Shown: positions 48,903 through 61,018, counted from the first letter of the stretch. The stretch: DNA of 64,000 nucleotides from Corynebacterium ulceribovis DSM 45146 (GCF_000372445.1 NZ_AQUY01000001.1:936824-1000823), one strand, 5' to 3'. Translations and numbers: made by a program. Notes: generated by a model not told the origin, from the letters alone.

Positions 48903-49595
48903 CTAAAGCTCCCCGATGAGTTCAAGATCATTTGGATCGCCGCCGATGAGCAGCACATCATCCGGTTTTGCTACCGCGCCGTCGGTCATCGGCTGCCATC
49001 CGTGTTGTGGGGAATAACACGCCACTACATGCACATGGTGCTGCTTCCACAGCGCTTGGTTATCGAGCGGCTTACCAACCATAAATGCTGGCGGAGCTAA
49101 CTTCACCATGGCGTAGGTTTTGGCGAAGGCCGCATAATCCTGGATGCGTCCGCCCAGCAGGTGCGCCACCCGTTTACCGGTATCGAACTCTGGTCGCACC
49201 ACTTGAGTAACACCGATTTTCCGCAGGATACGGGCGTGCGAATCCGAATCAGCTTTCGCCCACACTTCCCGCACATTCAGGTCCACCACATTGGCTGCGG
49301 TCAGGATGCTGGTCTCGAGGTTTGTACCAATCCCCACCACCACGCGGTCAAACTCCGCGATGCCCAGCTGGCGCAGTGCCTGCGGATCTGTGGTGTCGGC
49401 GACCACTGCCTGCGTCAGTGTTTCCGCCATGTCTTGGACCTGGCGGGGATTGGAGTCAACCCCCAAAACTTCGACACCGTGGTCAATGAGCTCATGGGCA
49501 AGGGAGGTGCCAAAACGCCCCAGACCGAGCACTGCTACCGGTGGAATATTGATCTTCCGAGGGGAGCGGAACATATTCTGGAAACGACTAGCCAA
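48903..49595 (-). CDS. ktrA: potassium uptake regulatory subunit KtrA (RCK/TrkA-N)
   Basis: 230-residue cytoplasmic gating subunit. RCK-N domain with VLGLGRFGTSLAHELIDHGVEVLGVD (GxGxxG and acidic residue for nucleotide binding; seen as LGLGRFGTSL), then an RCK-C domain from about residue 150 (MVKLAPPAFMVGKPL, HVVACY). It binds ATP/ADP or NAD and, with KtrB, forms a K+ uptake channel. Overlaps the ktrB end by eight bases. Confidence 0.9.
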   Translation of the reverse strand: MASRFQNMFRSPRKINIPPVAVLGLGRFGTSLAHELIDHGVEVLGVDSNPRQVQDMAETLTQAVVADTTDPQALRQLGIAEFDRVVVGIGTNLETSILTAANVVDLNVREVWAKADSDSHARILRKIGVTQVVRPEFDTGKRVAHLLGGRIQDYAAFAKTYAMVKLAPPAFMVGKPLDNQALWKQHHVHVVACYSPQHGWQPMTDGAVAKPDDVLLIGGDPNDLELIGEL

Positions 49596-50970
49596 TGAAC
49601 GGCCTTTCCTTCGGGTATTGGAAGCGGGCAGCGACCTTACGAGTGCCGAGTGCTGTGACCAATGTTATCGGCCCAACGCGGCCGAAGTACATGATGAAAC
49701 AAAGAATCAGCTTGGACGGTGTACTTAATTCGGCGGTGATGCCCGTGGATAATCCCGAAGTCGCAAAGGCAGAAATCACCTCGAAGACGATGAAGTCGCC
49801 GTTGATTGCTGGTTCTAAAATCCGCAGCGCCCCGATGCCAATAATGACGACGGTGATCCCGGCAAACGCCACCGCCAGTGCCTGCCGAACCACAGACGGG
49901 TCAATGCTGCGTTGATTAATAGTGCATACTTCGCGGCTGCGGAATTCAGCCACAATCGCCGCGACTAATACCGCGAACGTCGTAATCTTCAGGCCACCAG
50001 CAGTACCAGCTGAACCGCCACCAATGAACATGAGGATGTCAGTGCCCATCAACGTCGTGGGGTGAAAGTCTGCGTAATCCACGGAGTTAAAACCGGCGGT
50101 GCGCGGTGTCACACCTTGGAAAAACGCACCAAAGACTTTCTCTTTGGTACTCAGTTCAGCCAGCGCCCAATTCCACTCCAATACTGCGACCATGGCAATG
50201 CCGGCGGTCAGCAAAATGGCGGTACCGATCAGAGTGACTTTTGCGGTCACCGACAGTCGTTCCGTTTTGCGGTCTTCCACCACTTCGCCGCGGCGCAGCC
50301 AATTGCGGGCCCGACCGAGTAGTTCCGACAACACTGGGAAGCCTAAGCCGCCAATAACCAGTGATGCGGAAATCGGCAAGATGATCCACGCGTCGCCGAC
50401 GTACGGAATCAGATTGTCACTGCGCAACCCGAAACCGGCATTATTGAACGCAGAAATGGAATGGAATATGCCCTCATAGATGGCGCGGCCGACGGACATG
50501 TCGTATCCGAGTGCGAACCTGAACGTCAAAAAGCATGCAACCGCAACCTCCATCACAGCGGTGAGGACCAATGTGGCGATGATGGTGCGGCGAACGTCGG
50601 CGGGGCTCAGGGTGCGGCCTTCTGCGGAAGCGTTGAGGCGGGAGCGCAACCCAATGCGGCCGGTGAGCAACATGCCGGCGAGAGATGTCAGGCTCATAAT
50701 GCCGAAGCCGCCGAGTTGGATCAGGCTGAGGACCACGATTTGGCCGAAGGCTGACCAGTGTGTCGCGGTGTCCACCACGATGAGGCCGGTCAGACAGGTA
50801 GCGGAGGTTGCGGTGAACAGGGCAGAGACGACATCAGTGGCGTCGCCAGAGCTTGCCGAAATCGGCAACATGAGCAGGGCAGTGCCCAGGACAATCAGGG
50901 TCAGGAAGGCCAACGCCACAATGCGCGTCGGACCTAAGTTGACCTCCGACTTAGATAATTCACGCCTCAC
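49588..50970 (-). CDS. ktrB: potassium uptake channel subunit KtrB (TrkH family)
   Basis: 460-residue membrane protein with the four selectivity loops of the SKT superfamily: TSATCLTGL, NNAGFGLRSDN, VTPRTAGFNSVD and ATSGLSTGITAEL, each keeping the filter Gly, and MFIGGGSAGTAGGLK near the third repeat's gate. GTG 50970 lies seven bases after the ABC permease stop. ktrB-ktrA are one unit. Confidence 0.92.
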   Translation of the reverse strand: MRRELSKSEVNLGPTRIVALAFLTLIVLGTALLMLPISASSGDATDVVSALFTATSATCLTGLIVVDTATHWSAFGQIVVLSLIQLGGFGIMSLTSLAGMLLTGRIGLRSRLNASAEGRTLSPADVRRTIIATLVLTAVMEVAVACFLTFRFALGYDMSVGRAIYEGIFHSISAFNNAGFGLRSDNLIPYVGDAWIILPISASLVIGGLGFPVLSELLGRARNWLRRGEVVEDRKTERLSVTAKVTLIGTAILLTAGIAMVAVLEWNWALAELSTKEKVFGAFFQGVTPRTAGFNSVDYADFHPTTLMGTDILMFIGGGSAGTAGGLKITTFAVLVAAIVAEFRSREVCTINQRSIDPSVVRQALAVAFAGITVVIIGIGALRILEPAINGDFIVFEVISAFATSGLSTGITAELSTPSKLILCFIMYFGRVGPITLVTALGTRKVAARFQYPKERPFIG

Positions 50971-50977
50971 ATGCTAC

Positions 50978-51772
50978 TCAGTCGCGCTTGGATTGGAAGT
51001 CGAATAGCTTCACTGCAAAAAATGCCGCAATCGCCGACCACACCAGCAACACCAGCACGCTATGCCAGGCAAAACTGCCGGCAAACGCGTCAATCAGACC
51101 CGAGGCAATCGCCACCGACGGTATCCACGCCAGCACAGCTTCCACCGCCGGATTGAGGTCGGCAGTCATTACTGCGATAAAGGCTGCACCGAGCAAAACA
51201 AACCACACAATATTGGCGACAGCCAGAATGACATGTGCCGACAGCGTGCCGCCCAGCAGCATGCCGAGCGAGGTGAAACACACCGCACCAAGCAGCAAAA
51301 TAATGCCGGCAAACAGCAGCTCAGCTGGGGTTGCGCGCCAACCAAGGGATAGGGCAACAGCAGTGAAAATCGCGGTCTGCACAATAACCGTGGCAATGAC
51401 TGCACCAATTTTGCCGCCGATGATTGCCCACTTCGGAATGCCGGACGCGCCCATGCGCTTGAGTGCACCATAGCGACGATCAAACCCGACGCTGATGGAC
51501 TGAGCGGTGAAGCCAGCGGACATCACACCAATGGCGAGGATGAGCGGGAAGACTTGGTCAACTCCGCCTTCTGGTTTGGCGAACAGCGTCAGTCCAACAA
51601 GCATGAGCAGCGGGATGATGAGGTTCAACAGGGCCTGTTCCCCGTGGCGCATCACCAGCTTCGTTTCCATCTTGGACTGCGTCCATAGGATTTTGCCGAG
51701 GCTTGCGCGTTTCGGCGCTGGGGTGAAGGTCCCTGGCGGGAACTGGGTGGCAGCTACTTGTTCATTGCTCAT
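50978..51772 (-). CDS. ABC-2 type transporter permease
   Basis: 264 residues with about six membrane segments and the ABC-2 layout (NLIIPLLMLVGLTLFA near the N-terminus, SISVGFDRRYGALKRMGASG loop, TSLGMLLGG). Its start ATG overlaps the stop of the ATPase gene. Homologues sit next to mptB in mycobacteria and corynebacteria; the exported substrate is unknown, though lipid or glycolipid export fits the neighbourhood. Confidence 0.85.
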   Translation of the reverse strand: MSNEQVAATQFPPGTFTPAPKRASLGKILWTQSKMETKLVMRHGEQALLNLIIPLLMLVGLTLFAKPEGGVDQVFPLILAIGVMSAGFTAQSISVGFDRRYGALKRMGASGIPKWAIIGGKIGAVIATVIVQTAIFTAVALSLGWRATPAELLFAGIILLLGAVCFTSLGMLLGGTLSAHVILAVANIVWFVLLGAAFIAVMTADLNPAVEAVLAWIPSVAIASGLIDAFAGSFAWHSVLVLLVWSAIAAFFAVKLFDFQSKRD

Positions 51773-52713
51773 TTGCGCATCTCCCGTCCGGTGAGCTCAA
51801 GGAAAACGTCCTCCAAATGCCTCGTCGCCACATCAATGCTGGTAGCGAGGATATCCTGCTCCGCTAGGACCGAAGCAACCTGCGCAACCACCGCCGGGGT
51901 GGCCGCCGCATCAATCTTGAATCGCAGCGCGCCGGTCTGGTGCACCGGGGTGGAGGTAACCCCAGCCGCCTGCAACGCGCCGCTGAGCGCGTCGAAGTCC
52001 GGTGCGACGGTGGTGGTCACCGAAATGCCTTGCGCGTGAGTGGCGCGGGTCAGTTCAGCCATCGTGCCTTCGGCTACCAGCTGGCCATGGTCGATGATGA
52101 TGACCCGGTCAGCGAGCGCTTCCGCTTCATCAAGCAGGTGGGTGGTTAAAACAATGGTGACCCCGTCACGGCGCATGGACTTGACTAAATCCCACACTGC
52201 CATCCGGGACTGCGTGTCTAGCCCCGCGGTCGGTTCGTCAAGAAACACCAGCTCCGGCCGGTTCACTAGGGCGCAAGCCAGCGACAGGCGCTGCTGTTGG
52301 CCACCGGACAGCTGCCGGAAGGAGGTCTTTTGGTGCTGGGCTAGTCCCACGGTTTCCAGTAGCCACAACGGGTCAAGCGGATTGTCGGCATAACTGGCAA
52401 CAAGGTTCATCATTTCGCCGACTTTGATACCGGGGTAGGCGCCCCCACCCTGCAACATAATGCCGATGCGGGACCGGAGCTGATCGGGGTGGGTAGCTGG
52501 ATTCATGCCAAGCACTTCCACGCTGCCGGCATCCGGCTTCTGGAAGCCCTCGCACATTTCAATGGTGGTGGTTTTACCAGCACCGTTGGGTCCAAGCAGA
52601 GCAATGATCTGGCCTTGTTCACAGGTGAAGGACAGGTCGTTAACCGCCTTTGTGGCACCAAAGTGTTTGGATACGTTGTCAAGGCGCAGCGCCGGGATAG
52701 CTTGGGAAGTCAC
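51769..52713 (-). CDS. ABC transporter ATP-binding protein
   Basis: 314 residues of the DrrA/CcmA-type export ATPase class. Walker A LGPNGAGKTTTIE, Q-loop MLQGGG, signature LSGGQQQRLSLACAL, Walker B LVFLDEPTAGLD, switch His in TTHLLDEAE. The C-terminal 80 residues form the extra domain of this class. GTG 52713 is preferred: TAGACT on the minus strand ends eight bases before it, suggesting a leaderless start; ATG 52740 would overlap mptB and also lacks a ribosome binding site. Confidence 0.87.
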   Translation of the reverse strand: MTSQAIPALRLDNVSKHFGATKAVNDLSFTCEQGQIIALLGPNGAGKTTTIEMCEGFQKPDAGSVEVLGMNPATHPDQLRSRIGIMLQGGGAYPGIKVGEMMNLVASYADNPLDPLWLLETVGLAQHQKTSFRQLSGGQQQRLSLACALVNRPELVFLDEPTAGLDTQSRMAVWDLVKSMRRDGVTIVLTTHLLDEAEALADRVIIIDHGQLVAEGTMAELTRATHAQGISVTTTVAPDFDALSGALQAAGVTSTPVHQTGALRFKIDAAATPAVVAQVASVLAEQDILATSIDVATRHLEDVFLELTGREMRK

Positions 52714-52724
52714 AATCGAAGAGT

Positions 52725-54512
52725 CTAGCCCGTCGCACATGGGGGGCAGATTCGGCCGGTGACTAGCGGCTTATTTCGGGTGAAGAGGTAGAGCAGCCCC
52801 AGCAGCAAAACGATGAAAATGAGCGCCGCGGAAACGTAAATAATGATGATGGCGCTGGGCGGCAGCGCCAGACCGCGGGGCAGCACTGTAAAAGAGAAGA
52901 AGGTCGAGTAGGCGATAACCGACAGGCGGAAGCCCCGACGGTCTGCCCAAGCGGCCAGTGGAACGATGGCCCAGAGCAGGTACCACGGGTGCACGACGGG
53001 AAAGAGCAGCACGAGTACCAGCACCGATGAGCCGTAGCCGCCGAGGGGATGAATGCGTCCCTGCAGCACTGCGAACAGCATTCGGAGCATCCACGCCATG
53101 GCGACGAGCACACCGAGTCCACGCGAAAGCGTCAGGATTGCCTCGGTGTGGTCACCAAGTCCGAGTAGGTTGCCGAGAAATCCGGATACAACTCCCACGT
53201 CGGTGGTGATGGACATCCAGCTGCGGATAGTGGCGGCGCCGCCCTGCGCTGAAATCCACCCCAGCCCCATGCCGGAGCCAATGGAGACTGCGACGACAGT
53301 GATGGCGGCGACTACCGCTTGAAATGCTGCTGCGAGGGCAACGTGCAACCAGCTGCCGCCGAGTCGACGGGCAATGGCCATACCGACGAATCCGAGTGCG
53401 ATGAACCCGGTGACTTTCACCATTCCCGCCAAGGCGATGAGCACCGTGCCGACGATGCACCATCCCCAGGCCCGCGCCGATAGGGAAAAGACAATGGGCT
53501 TTATGACGGTTACAGCCGCAGTCGCGGCATGGCCGCCGGCACTGAGACTATCTGGCGAACCTGGTGTCGGGCGGCCGCATAAGCCGAGAAGGGTGAGCTC
53601 GAGTCCGACGAGGATGAGTGCCAGCATGATGGACTCATTATGTATGCCGGCGACGAGGTGAAGCAGTGCCAGCGGGTTCAAAATGCCAAGCCAAATCGCA
53701 GCCTGTGGGCGCACCCCGCAGCGCAGGGACAGGCGCACCAACGCCCAGCCAACAATAAAAAGGGCAATAGTACTGACAAACCGGTGCGCGATGACGCCAG
53801 CTGCGATGTGGTCGCCGGTGATCTGTGAAATAGCGGCGGCGATGCCGAGAGCAACTGGGCCGTAAGGACTCGGGGAGTGGGACCAGATAAGTGGCACCGA
53901 CCGAGCGAGTTCATTCGATGTGCCGAGCAGGTCAACTGGCCCAGCGATATAGGGGTCCATTCCTTGGCGAACGATGGATCCTTGCGCCAGGTAGGAGTAG
54001 ATGTCCTGGGTAAATAGTGGGGCCGTGAGCAACAGCGGGATGACCCAAGCGGCGTAGGTGCGCACCAGCATTCCGGTGGCCACGACACCGTAGCGGGCGC
54101 GTTTGGGGCCTACAACGAAAAAGCCCATCATCAGCCAGGCCACCATGAGCAGACCAATGCCGATGAGCACCAGGACGGTGGAGGAGTACAGCATGCGACT
54201 GAGCAGGTTGGCCAGCGGGAATGCGTGGAATGGGTTACCGACTACGGGAAGCGCGCCGGCTCCGAGACCGCCGATGGCCATCAGGAGGGTGCCGATAGTG
54301 CCAAGCAGGCGCAGTTGGGCGAATCGTTCCAGCTCACGGTAGGTGATGGCGCGCGTGTTTGGTTTGGCGGTGGCATCAGCGCCGCTGTGGAGTTCGGCGG
54401 TTCGGGTACCGGCACGACCGAATCGTGGCAACTGTTCGACGATGCTGCGCAGCCATTGTGGCTGCCGGCCTTGCTTTTGGGCTGCGTCGTCGCTTGTAGT
54501 CGTTGCCTTCAC
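52725..54512 (-). CDS. mptB: alpha-(1->6)-mannopyranosyltransferase MptB-like
   Basis: 595-residue GT-C type polyprenyl-phosphate-mannose-dependent transferase with about 13 membrane helices. TAPLFTQDIYSYLAQGSIVRQGMDPY (core DIYSYLAQG) carries the acidic catalytic residue in the first periplasmic loop. MptB starts the alpha-1,6-mannan core of lipomannan in Corynebacterium. It is divergent from sufR, exactly the mycobacterial mptB/sufR synteny. GTG start; the soluble N-terminus is about 60 residues. Confidence 0.87.
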   Translation of the reverse strand: MKATTTSDDAAQKQGRQPQWLRSIVEQLPRFGRAGTRTAELHSGADATAKPNTRAITYRELERFAQLRLLGTIGTLLMAIGGLGAGALPVVGNPFHAFPLANLLSRMLYSSTVLVLIGIGLLMVAWLMMGFFVVGPKRARYGVVATGMLVRTYAAWVIPLLLTAPLFTQDIYSYLAQGSIVRQGMDPYIAGPVDLLGTSNELARSVPLIWSHSPSPYGPVALGIAAAISQITGDHIAAGVIAHRFVSTIALFIVGWALVRLSLRCGVRPQAAIWLGILNPLALLHLVAGIHNESIMLALILVGLELTLLGLCGRPTPGSPDSLSAGGHAATAAVTVIKPIVFSLSARAWGWCIVGTVLIALAGMVKVTGFIALGFVGMAIARRLGGSWLHVALAAAFQAVVAAITVVAVSIGSGMGLGWISAQGGAATIRSWMSITTDVGVVSGFLGNLLGLGDHTEAILTLSRGLGVLVAMAWMLRMLFAVLQGRIHPLGGYGSSVLVLVLLFPVVHPWYLLWAIVPLAAWADRRGFRLSVIAYSTFFSFTVLPRGLALPPSAIIIIYVSAALIFIVLLLGLLYLFTRNKPLVTGRICPPCATG

Positions 54513-54661
54513 GCCTGCACATATTACTCACGTGGGTTCGGCAGCGTCGTAATCGAATAGTGGACAAACCAACTGAATTAAGGAACACTGGTGTAGTCCA
54601 ATTCGTTAGGAGTGGTGCCTGCCACTTTTAACTATGGAGCTGGAATGGAGGTGAAGTCGAA
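54513..54661. promoter_or_regulatory. divergent mptB / sufR control region with inverted repeat
   Basis: No gene here. TGGACAAACCA (54561-54571) and TGGTGTAGTCCA (54589-54600) form arms of an imperfect inverted repeat; a second, nested one is GGAACAC-TGGT-GTAGTCC (54582-54599). These could be the SufR operator controlling the suf operon and itself, but I know no corynebacterial SufR consensus to match. GGAGGTG at 54646-54652 is the sufR ribosome binding site. Confidence 0.45.
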
Positions 54662-55375
54662 GTGGTATCTACAGAAAAGGTTACCGAGGGCGCTGCGCTC
54701 AAGCCGGTCAACCAAGACGGTGATACTCGGCAGAACATTCTGCGGCTTTTGCTGGCCAGCGGCCCGATTAGCGCCACTGAGATTAGTTCCGAATTGGGGC
54801 TAACTGCAGCTGGTGTCCGTCGCCACTTGGACAATTTACAGAAGGATGGCTTGGCAGAAGTCATCGAAAACCGGACGCGGAACCGGGGCCGGGGTCGTCC
54901 GGCTAAAGATTTCCGCCTAACCGATGCGGGTCGTGCGGAATTCGGCCATGAATACGATTCGCTTGCTGCCGCAGCGTTGCATGCTTTGCGACGAGCCGGT
55001 GGCGATGCTGCCGTGGCGGCATTTGCCAAGCAGCGCATCGTAGACATTCTGAAAGACGTGCAACCAGCCGAAGATGATTCGGAATCGCTTGCCCGAACCG
55101 CGAAAGAAGTTGCTGACGCACTATCCCAACATGGATATGCCGCATCAGTGACGGACTCTGGTCGCGGTGTCCAAATCTGTCAACACCATTGCCCAATCAG
55201 CCATGTGGCTGAGGATTTCCCGGAACTGTGTGCAGCGGAACATGAAGTTGTGTCGAACCTGATGGGTCAGCACATCCAATCGCTCGCCACAATTGCCGAT
55301 GGCAATGGCATTTGCACTACCTACATTCCAATTACCCCAGTTACTCATGAGCCCGAAGGAAGGAGCGGATCGTGA
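54662..55375 (+). CDS. sufR: iron-sulfur cluster-sensing repressor SufR
   Basis: 237-residue DeoR/ArsR-like winged helix regulator. DNA-binding domain near residues 20-85 ([21 protein letters not shown], basic wing [15 protein letters not shown]). Cys173, Cys177 and Cys190 reproduce the C-x3-C-x12-C spacing of the three cysteines that hold the [4Fe-4S] cluster in mycobacterial SufR; Cys218 is further. Holo-SufR represses suf under iron sufficiency. GTG 54662; the stop overlaps the sufB start. Confidence 0.93.
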   Translation: MVSTEKVTEGAALKPVNQDGDTRQNILRLLLASGPISATEISSELGLTAAGVRRHLDNLQKDGLAEVIENRTRNRGRGRPAKDFRLTDAGRAEFGHEYDSLAAAALHALRRAGGDAAVAAFAKQRIVDILKDVQPAEDDSESLARTAKEVADALSQHGYAASVTDSGRGVQICQHHCPISHVAEDFPELCAAEHEVVSNLMGQHIQSLATIADGNGICTTYIPITPVTHEPEGRSGS

Positions 55376-56820
55376 CTCTCGCACAGGACAAGCACAACAT
55401 ACCGGCGAAACCACAGACCGATGAGGAGATTATTGACTCTATCGGTGCATACCAGTACGGCTGGCATGACTCTGACGCCGCTGGTGCCGCCGCACAACGT
55501 GGTCTGAATGAAGCCGTCGTTCGCGATATTTCCGCGAAGAAGAACGAGTCCGAGTGGATGCTGAACCAGCGGCTCAAGGCTCTGCAGATTTTCGACAAGA
55601 AGCCAATGCCAAAATGGGGCGCGGACTTGTCGGATATCGACTTCGACAACATCAAGTACTTCGTCCGCTCCACCGAGAAGCAGGCCACCACTTGGGAAGA
55701 CCTGCCGGAAGACATTAAGGAAACCTACGACAAGCTGGGTATTCCGGAGGCGGAAAAGCAGCGTCTGGTTGCCGGTGTGGCAGCTCAGTACGAGTCTGAG
55801 GTTGTTTACCACCAGATTCGCGAAGACCTGGAACAGCAGGGCGTTATCTTCCTTGATACCGACACTGCACTGCGTGAGCACGAGGACCTCTTCCACGAGT
55901 ACTTTGGCACCGTCATCCCAGCCGGTGACAATAAGTTCTCCGCTTTGAACACCGCTGTGTGGTCCGGTGGCTCCTTCATCTACGTGCCAAAGGGTGTCCA
56001 CGTCGACATTCCACTGCAGGCATACTTCCGCATTAACACCGAGAACATGGGTCAGTTCGAGCGCACCCTCATCATCGTTGACGAAGGTGCCTACGTGCAC
56101 TACGTCGAGGGCTGTACCGCACCGATCTACAAGTCCGACTCGCTGCACTCGGCAGTTGTGGAGATCATCGTGAAGAAGGGTGGCCGCTGCCGCTACACCA
56201 CCATTCAGAACTGGTCCAACAACGTCTACAACTTGGTCACCAAGCGTGCCAAGGCTGAAGAGGGCGCCATCATGGAATGGGTCGACGGCAACATCGGCTC
56301 CAAGGTCACAATGAAGTACCCAGCGGTGTGGATGACCGGCGAGCACGCTCGCGGTGAAGTGCTGTCTGTCGCTTTCGCTGGCGAAGGCCAGTTCCAGGAC
56401 ACCGGCGCGAAGATGGTGCACATGGCACCAAACACTTCCTCCTCGGTGGTGTCGAAGTCGGTGGCCCGTGGTGGCGGCCGCTCCGCATACCGTGGTCTGG
56501 TTCAGGTCAACAAGGATGCGGTCAACTCCGTGTCCAACGTTGAATGTGACGCGCTGCTGGTGGACAACATTTCCCGTTCGGACACGTACCCGTACGTGGA
56601 TATCCGCAACGACAAGGTCACCATGGGACACGAAGCAACCGTGTCCAAGGTCTCTGACGACCAGCTGTTCTACCTGATGAGCCGCGGTATCGAAGAGGAA
56701 GACGCCATGGCAATGATTGTTCGCGGCTTCGTGGAACCAATTGCAAAGGAGCTCCCGATGGAATACGCCCTCGAGCTCAACCGCCTCATTGAACTGCAGA
56801 TGGAAGGGTCGGTCGGCTAA
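55372..56820 (+). CDS. sufB: Fe-S cluster assembly protein SufB
   Basis: 482-residue scaffold subunit of SufBC2D. Conserved [49 protein letters not shown]-like region (here [20 protein letters not shown]) and C-terminal [20 protein letters not shown]. No intein is present, unlike M. tuberculosis SufB. GTG with GAAGGAAGGAG ahead. Cys residues of the cluster/sulfur path ([13 protein letters not shown]) are intact. Confidence 0.96.
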   Translation: MTLAQDKHNIPAKPQTDEEIIDSIGAYQYGWHDSDAAGAAAQRGLNEAVVRDISAKKNESEWMLNQRLKALQIFDKKPMPKWGADLSDIDFDNIKYFVRSTEKQATTWEDLPEDIKETYDKLGIPEAEKQRLVAGVAAQYESEVVYHQIREDLEQQGVIFLDTDTALREHEDLFHEYFGTVIPAGDNKFSALNTAVWSGGSFIYVPKGVHVDIPLQAYFRINTENMGQFERTLIIVDEGAYVHYVEGCTAPIYKSDSLHSAVVEIIVKKGGRCRYTTIQNWSNNVYNLVTKRAKAEEGAIMEWVDGNIGSKVTMKYPAVWMTGEHARGEVLSVAFAGEGQFQDTGAKMVHMAPNTSSSVVSKSVARGGGRSAYRGLVQVNKDAVNSVSNVECDALLVDNISRSDTYPYVDIRNDKVTMGHEATVSKVSDDQLFYLMSRGIEEEDAMAMIVRGFVEPIAKELPMEYALELNRLIELQMEGSVG

Positions 56821-56825
56821 CCAAA

Positions 56826-57998
56826 ATGACAACCGTCGAAAACACCGCACGCGTGCACAACACCAAGGGCGACATTTTCGCTTCCTACGATGTAGCCGAC
56901 TTCGCCGTCCCACGCGGCAAAGATGAAGTCTGGCGTTTCGTTTCCCTGCGACGTCTCCGTGGCCTCCACGACGGCTCGGCCCCAGCGCCAGTCGCCGCTA
57001 CCACGGACGTTGTTATCCCAGACGGTGGAGACGCCACCGCTGAAACCGTTGGCCGCGACGACAGCCGCATCGGGCTGGCAGGCAAGCCAGTCGACCGCAT
57101 TGCTGCCCAAGCATGGTCCTCTTTCACCAGCGCAACGGTGGTAACCGTCAATAAGCACGCTGTTATTGAACAGCCAATTGACATCACTATCACTGGCCCT
57201 GGTGAAGACAATGTGGCATACGGCCACACCATCATCGATGTTCAAGATGGGGCAGAGGCCACCATCACCTTGACCTACCAGGGCTCCGGCACCTACGCCG
57301 ACAACCTGGAAATCAAGGTCGGCGACAACGCCCGCCTGAACATCATCATTGACACCGACTGGGCACGTGACGCTGTACACCTGGCCGGCCACCACGCACG
57401 CCTCGGCCGCGATGCCACCTTGCGTCACGCGCTGGCCTGCTTCGCTGGTGACCTGGTTCGTGTGGTGCCACGAGTGCGCTACGACGGTCCAGGCGGCGAC
57501 GCTGAGCTGACCGGTGTGTACTTCGCCGACGCTGGCCAGTACTTCGAACAGCGCCTGTTGGTTGACCACGCGCAGCCAAACTGCCGCTCCAACGTCATGT
57601 ACAAGGGCGCACTGCAGGGCGACCCAGAATCTGGCCTGCCAGAAGCACGCACCGCATGGGTCGGCGATGTCCTGATCCGCGCAGAAGCGCAAGGCACCGA
57701 CACCTACGAGCTGAACCGTAACCTGATTATCGGTGACGGCGCCCGCGCAGACTCCGTGCCAAACCTGGAAATCGAAACCGGTGAAATCGCAGGCGCCGGT
57801 CACGCATCGACCACCGGTCACTTCGACGACGAGCACCTGTTCTACCTGATGAGCCGCGGTATCCCAGAAAAGGCTGCCCGCAGCCTGATCATCCACGGCT
57901 TCTTCAATGAAGTCATCAACCGCATCCCAGTCGAATCTGTCCGCGAACGCCTCCAGGCACGCGTAGCCGAAGAACTCACCATCGCCGGATTGGCGTAA
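56826..57998 (+). CDS. sufD: Fe-S cluster assembly protein SufD
   Basis: 390-residue paralogue of SufB and partner in the scaffold. N-terminal helical part with KDEVWRFVSLRRL, central beta-helix (SNVMYKGALQGD), and C-terminal [27 protein letters not shown], the SufD counterpart of the SufB end. Five bases after sufB. TGGCGTA recurs 15 bases later at its stop. Confidence 0.95.
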   Translation: MTTVENTARVHNTKGDIFASYDVADFAVPRGKDEVWRFVSLRRLRGLHDGSAPAPVAATTDVVIPDGGDATAETVGRDDSRIGLAGKPVDRIAAQAWSSFTSATVVTVNKHAVIEQPIDITITGPGEDNVAYGHTIIDVQDGAEATITLTYQGSGTYADNLEIKVGDNARLNIIIDTDWARDAVHLAGHHARLGRDATLRHALACFAGDLVRVVPRVRYDGPGGDAELTGVYFADAGQYFEQRLLVDHAQPNCRSNVMYKGALQGDPESGLPEARTAWVGDVLIRAEAQGTDTYELNRNLIIGDGARADSVPNLEIETGEIAGAGHASTTGHFDDEHLFYLMSRGIPEKAARSLIIHGFFNEVINRIPVESVRERLQARVAEELTIAGLA

Positions 57999-58048
57999 CG
58001 CGCACTGGCGTACATACGGACACAGCGAAACGAAAGAGACCACTGCAC

Positions 58049-60084
<2,036 letters not shown>

Positions 60085-60114
60085 AAACTATGAAGAAAGG
60101 TTGGTGAAGCGGCG

Positions 60115-60579
60115 GTGAGACTCGAAGCGATGTACCAGGAAGTGATCCTGGATCACTACCGCAATCCCCAGCACAGCGGACTGCGGGAGGACTTTGACGC
60201 GGAAGTGCACCATGTCAATCCGACTTGCGGCGACGAGCTGACGCTGCGGATCCACTTGTCGGAAGACGGCAAGACCGTTGACGATATTTCATATGACGCA
60301 CACGGTTGCTCTATTTCGCAAGCTTCGACGTCGGTGATGGCGGAGGAGATTGTTGGGCAGCCGCTGGACGTTGCGATGCAGAAGCTGGCCGAGTTTGAGA
60401 AGATGATTACTTCTCGCGGCAAAGAAACTGGTGATGAGGACATCATCGGCGATGGCGTCGCCTTTTCGGGCGTGTCGCAGTACCCAGCACGCGTCAAGTG
60501 TGCGCTGCTGGGATGGAAGGCGTTTCAAGCTGCGAGCTCGGAAGCGTTGACGAAGAAGGAGAATGGTTCCGATGACTGA
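60115..60579 (+). CDS. sufU: zinc-dependent sulfurtransferase SufU
   Basis: 154-residue IscU-fold protein that accepts sulfur from SufS. The zinc/active cysteines lie in NPTCGDELTLRI, DAHGCSISQAS and VKCALLGWKAF, with Asp of CGDE; the Gram-positive insertion between the second and third Cys is present. GTG start after AGAAAGGTTGG. Its end overlaps sufT by eight bases. Confidence 0.94.
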   Translation: MRLEAMYQEVILDHYRNPQHSGLREDFDAEVHHVNPTCGDELTLRIHLSEDGKTVDDISYDAHGCSISQASTSVMAEEIVGQPLDVAMQKLAEFEKMITSRGKETGDEDIIGDGVAFSGVSQYPARVKCALLGWKAFQAASSEALTKKENGSDD

Positions 60580-61018
60580 GCCAAACGAAACCACTGACAA
60601 GAGCACTACCGAAGCCACCACTGGGCCTGTTGACGAGATTTTGGAGGGCGCGAAGGACAACGCTGATGAGCCGCGTGAACGTCCTGAGCAGTCTCCAGAA
60701 GATGAGCAGAAGGCCATCCAGGTTGAAGACCGGCTTTTCGACGTTATCGACCCAGAGCTGGGTATTAACGTCGTGGACTTGGGTCTGATTTACGACATCT
60801 GGATTGAAAACGCGAATCACGTGGTCATTAACATGACCTTGACGTCGCCAGCGTGTCCGCTGACCGACATGCTGGAAGACCAGATTCAGTCGGTCATTGC
60901 TGACTTGGACTGGTACCAGGACCACGAGCTGAACTGGGTCTGGATCCCGCCTTGGGGCCCACACATGATTAGCGAAGAAGGCCGCGAGCAGCTGCGCGCT
61001 ATCGGCTTCAACGTGTAG
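60572..61018 (+). CDS. sufT: SufT-like metal-sulfur cluster assembly factor (DUF59/MIP18)
   Basis: 148 residues: a disordered acidic N-terminal 45 (Glu/Asp/Pro-rich) followed by the MIP18 domain, DPELGINVVDLGLIYDI, MTLTSPACPLTDM with the conserved Cys, and WIPPWGPHMISEEGREQLRAIGF. SufT aids Fe-S protein maturation. ATG 60572 has AAGGAGA at proper spacing; ATG 60563 directly abuts that site. Last suf gene. Confidence 0.93.
   Translation: MTEPNETTDKSTTEATTGPVDEILEGAKDNADEPRERPEQSPEDEQKAIQVEDRLFDVIDPELGINVVDLGLIYDIWIENANHVVINMTLTSPACPLTDMLEDQIQSVIADLDWYQDHELNWVWIPPWGPHMISEEGREQLRAIGFNV

Noticed and set aside
55372-56820. Intein in SufB
   Set aside because: Some mycobacterial SufB genes carry one, but this SufB is 482 residues and runs without interruption through all conserved blocks.
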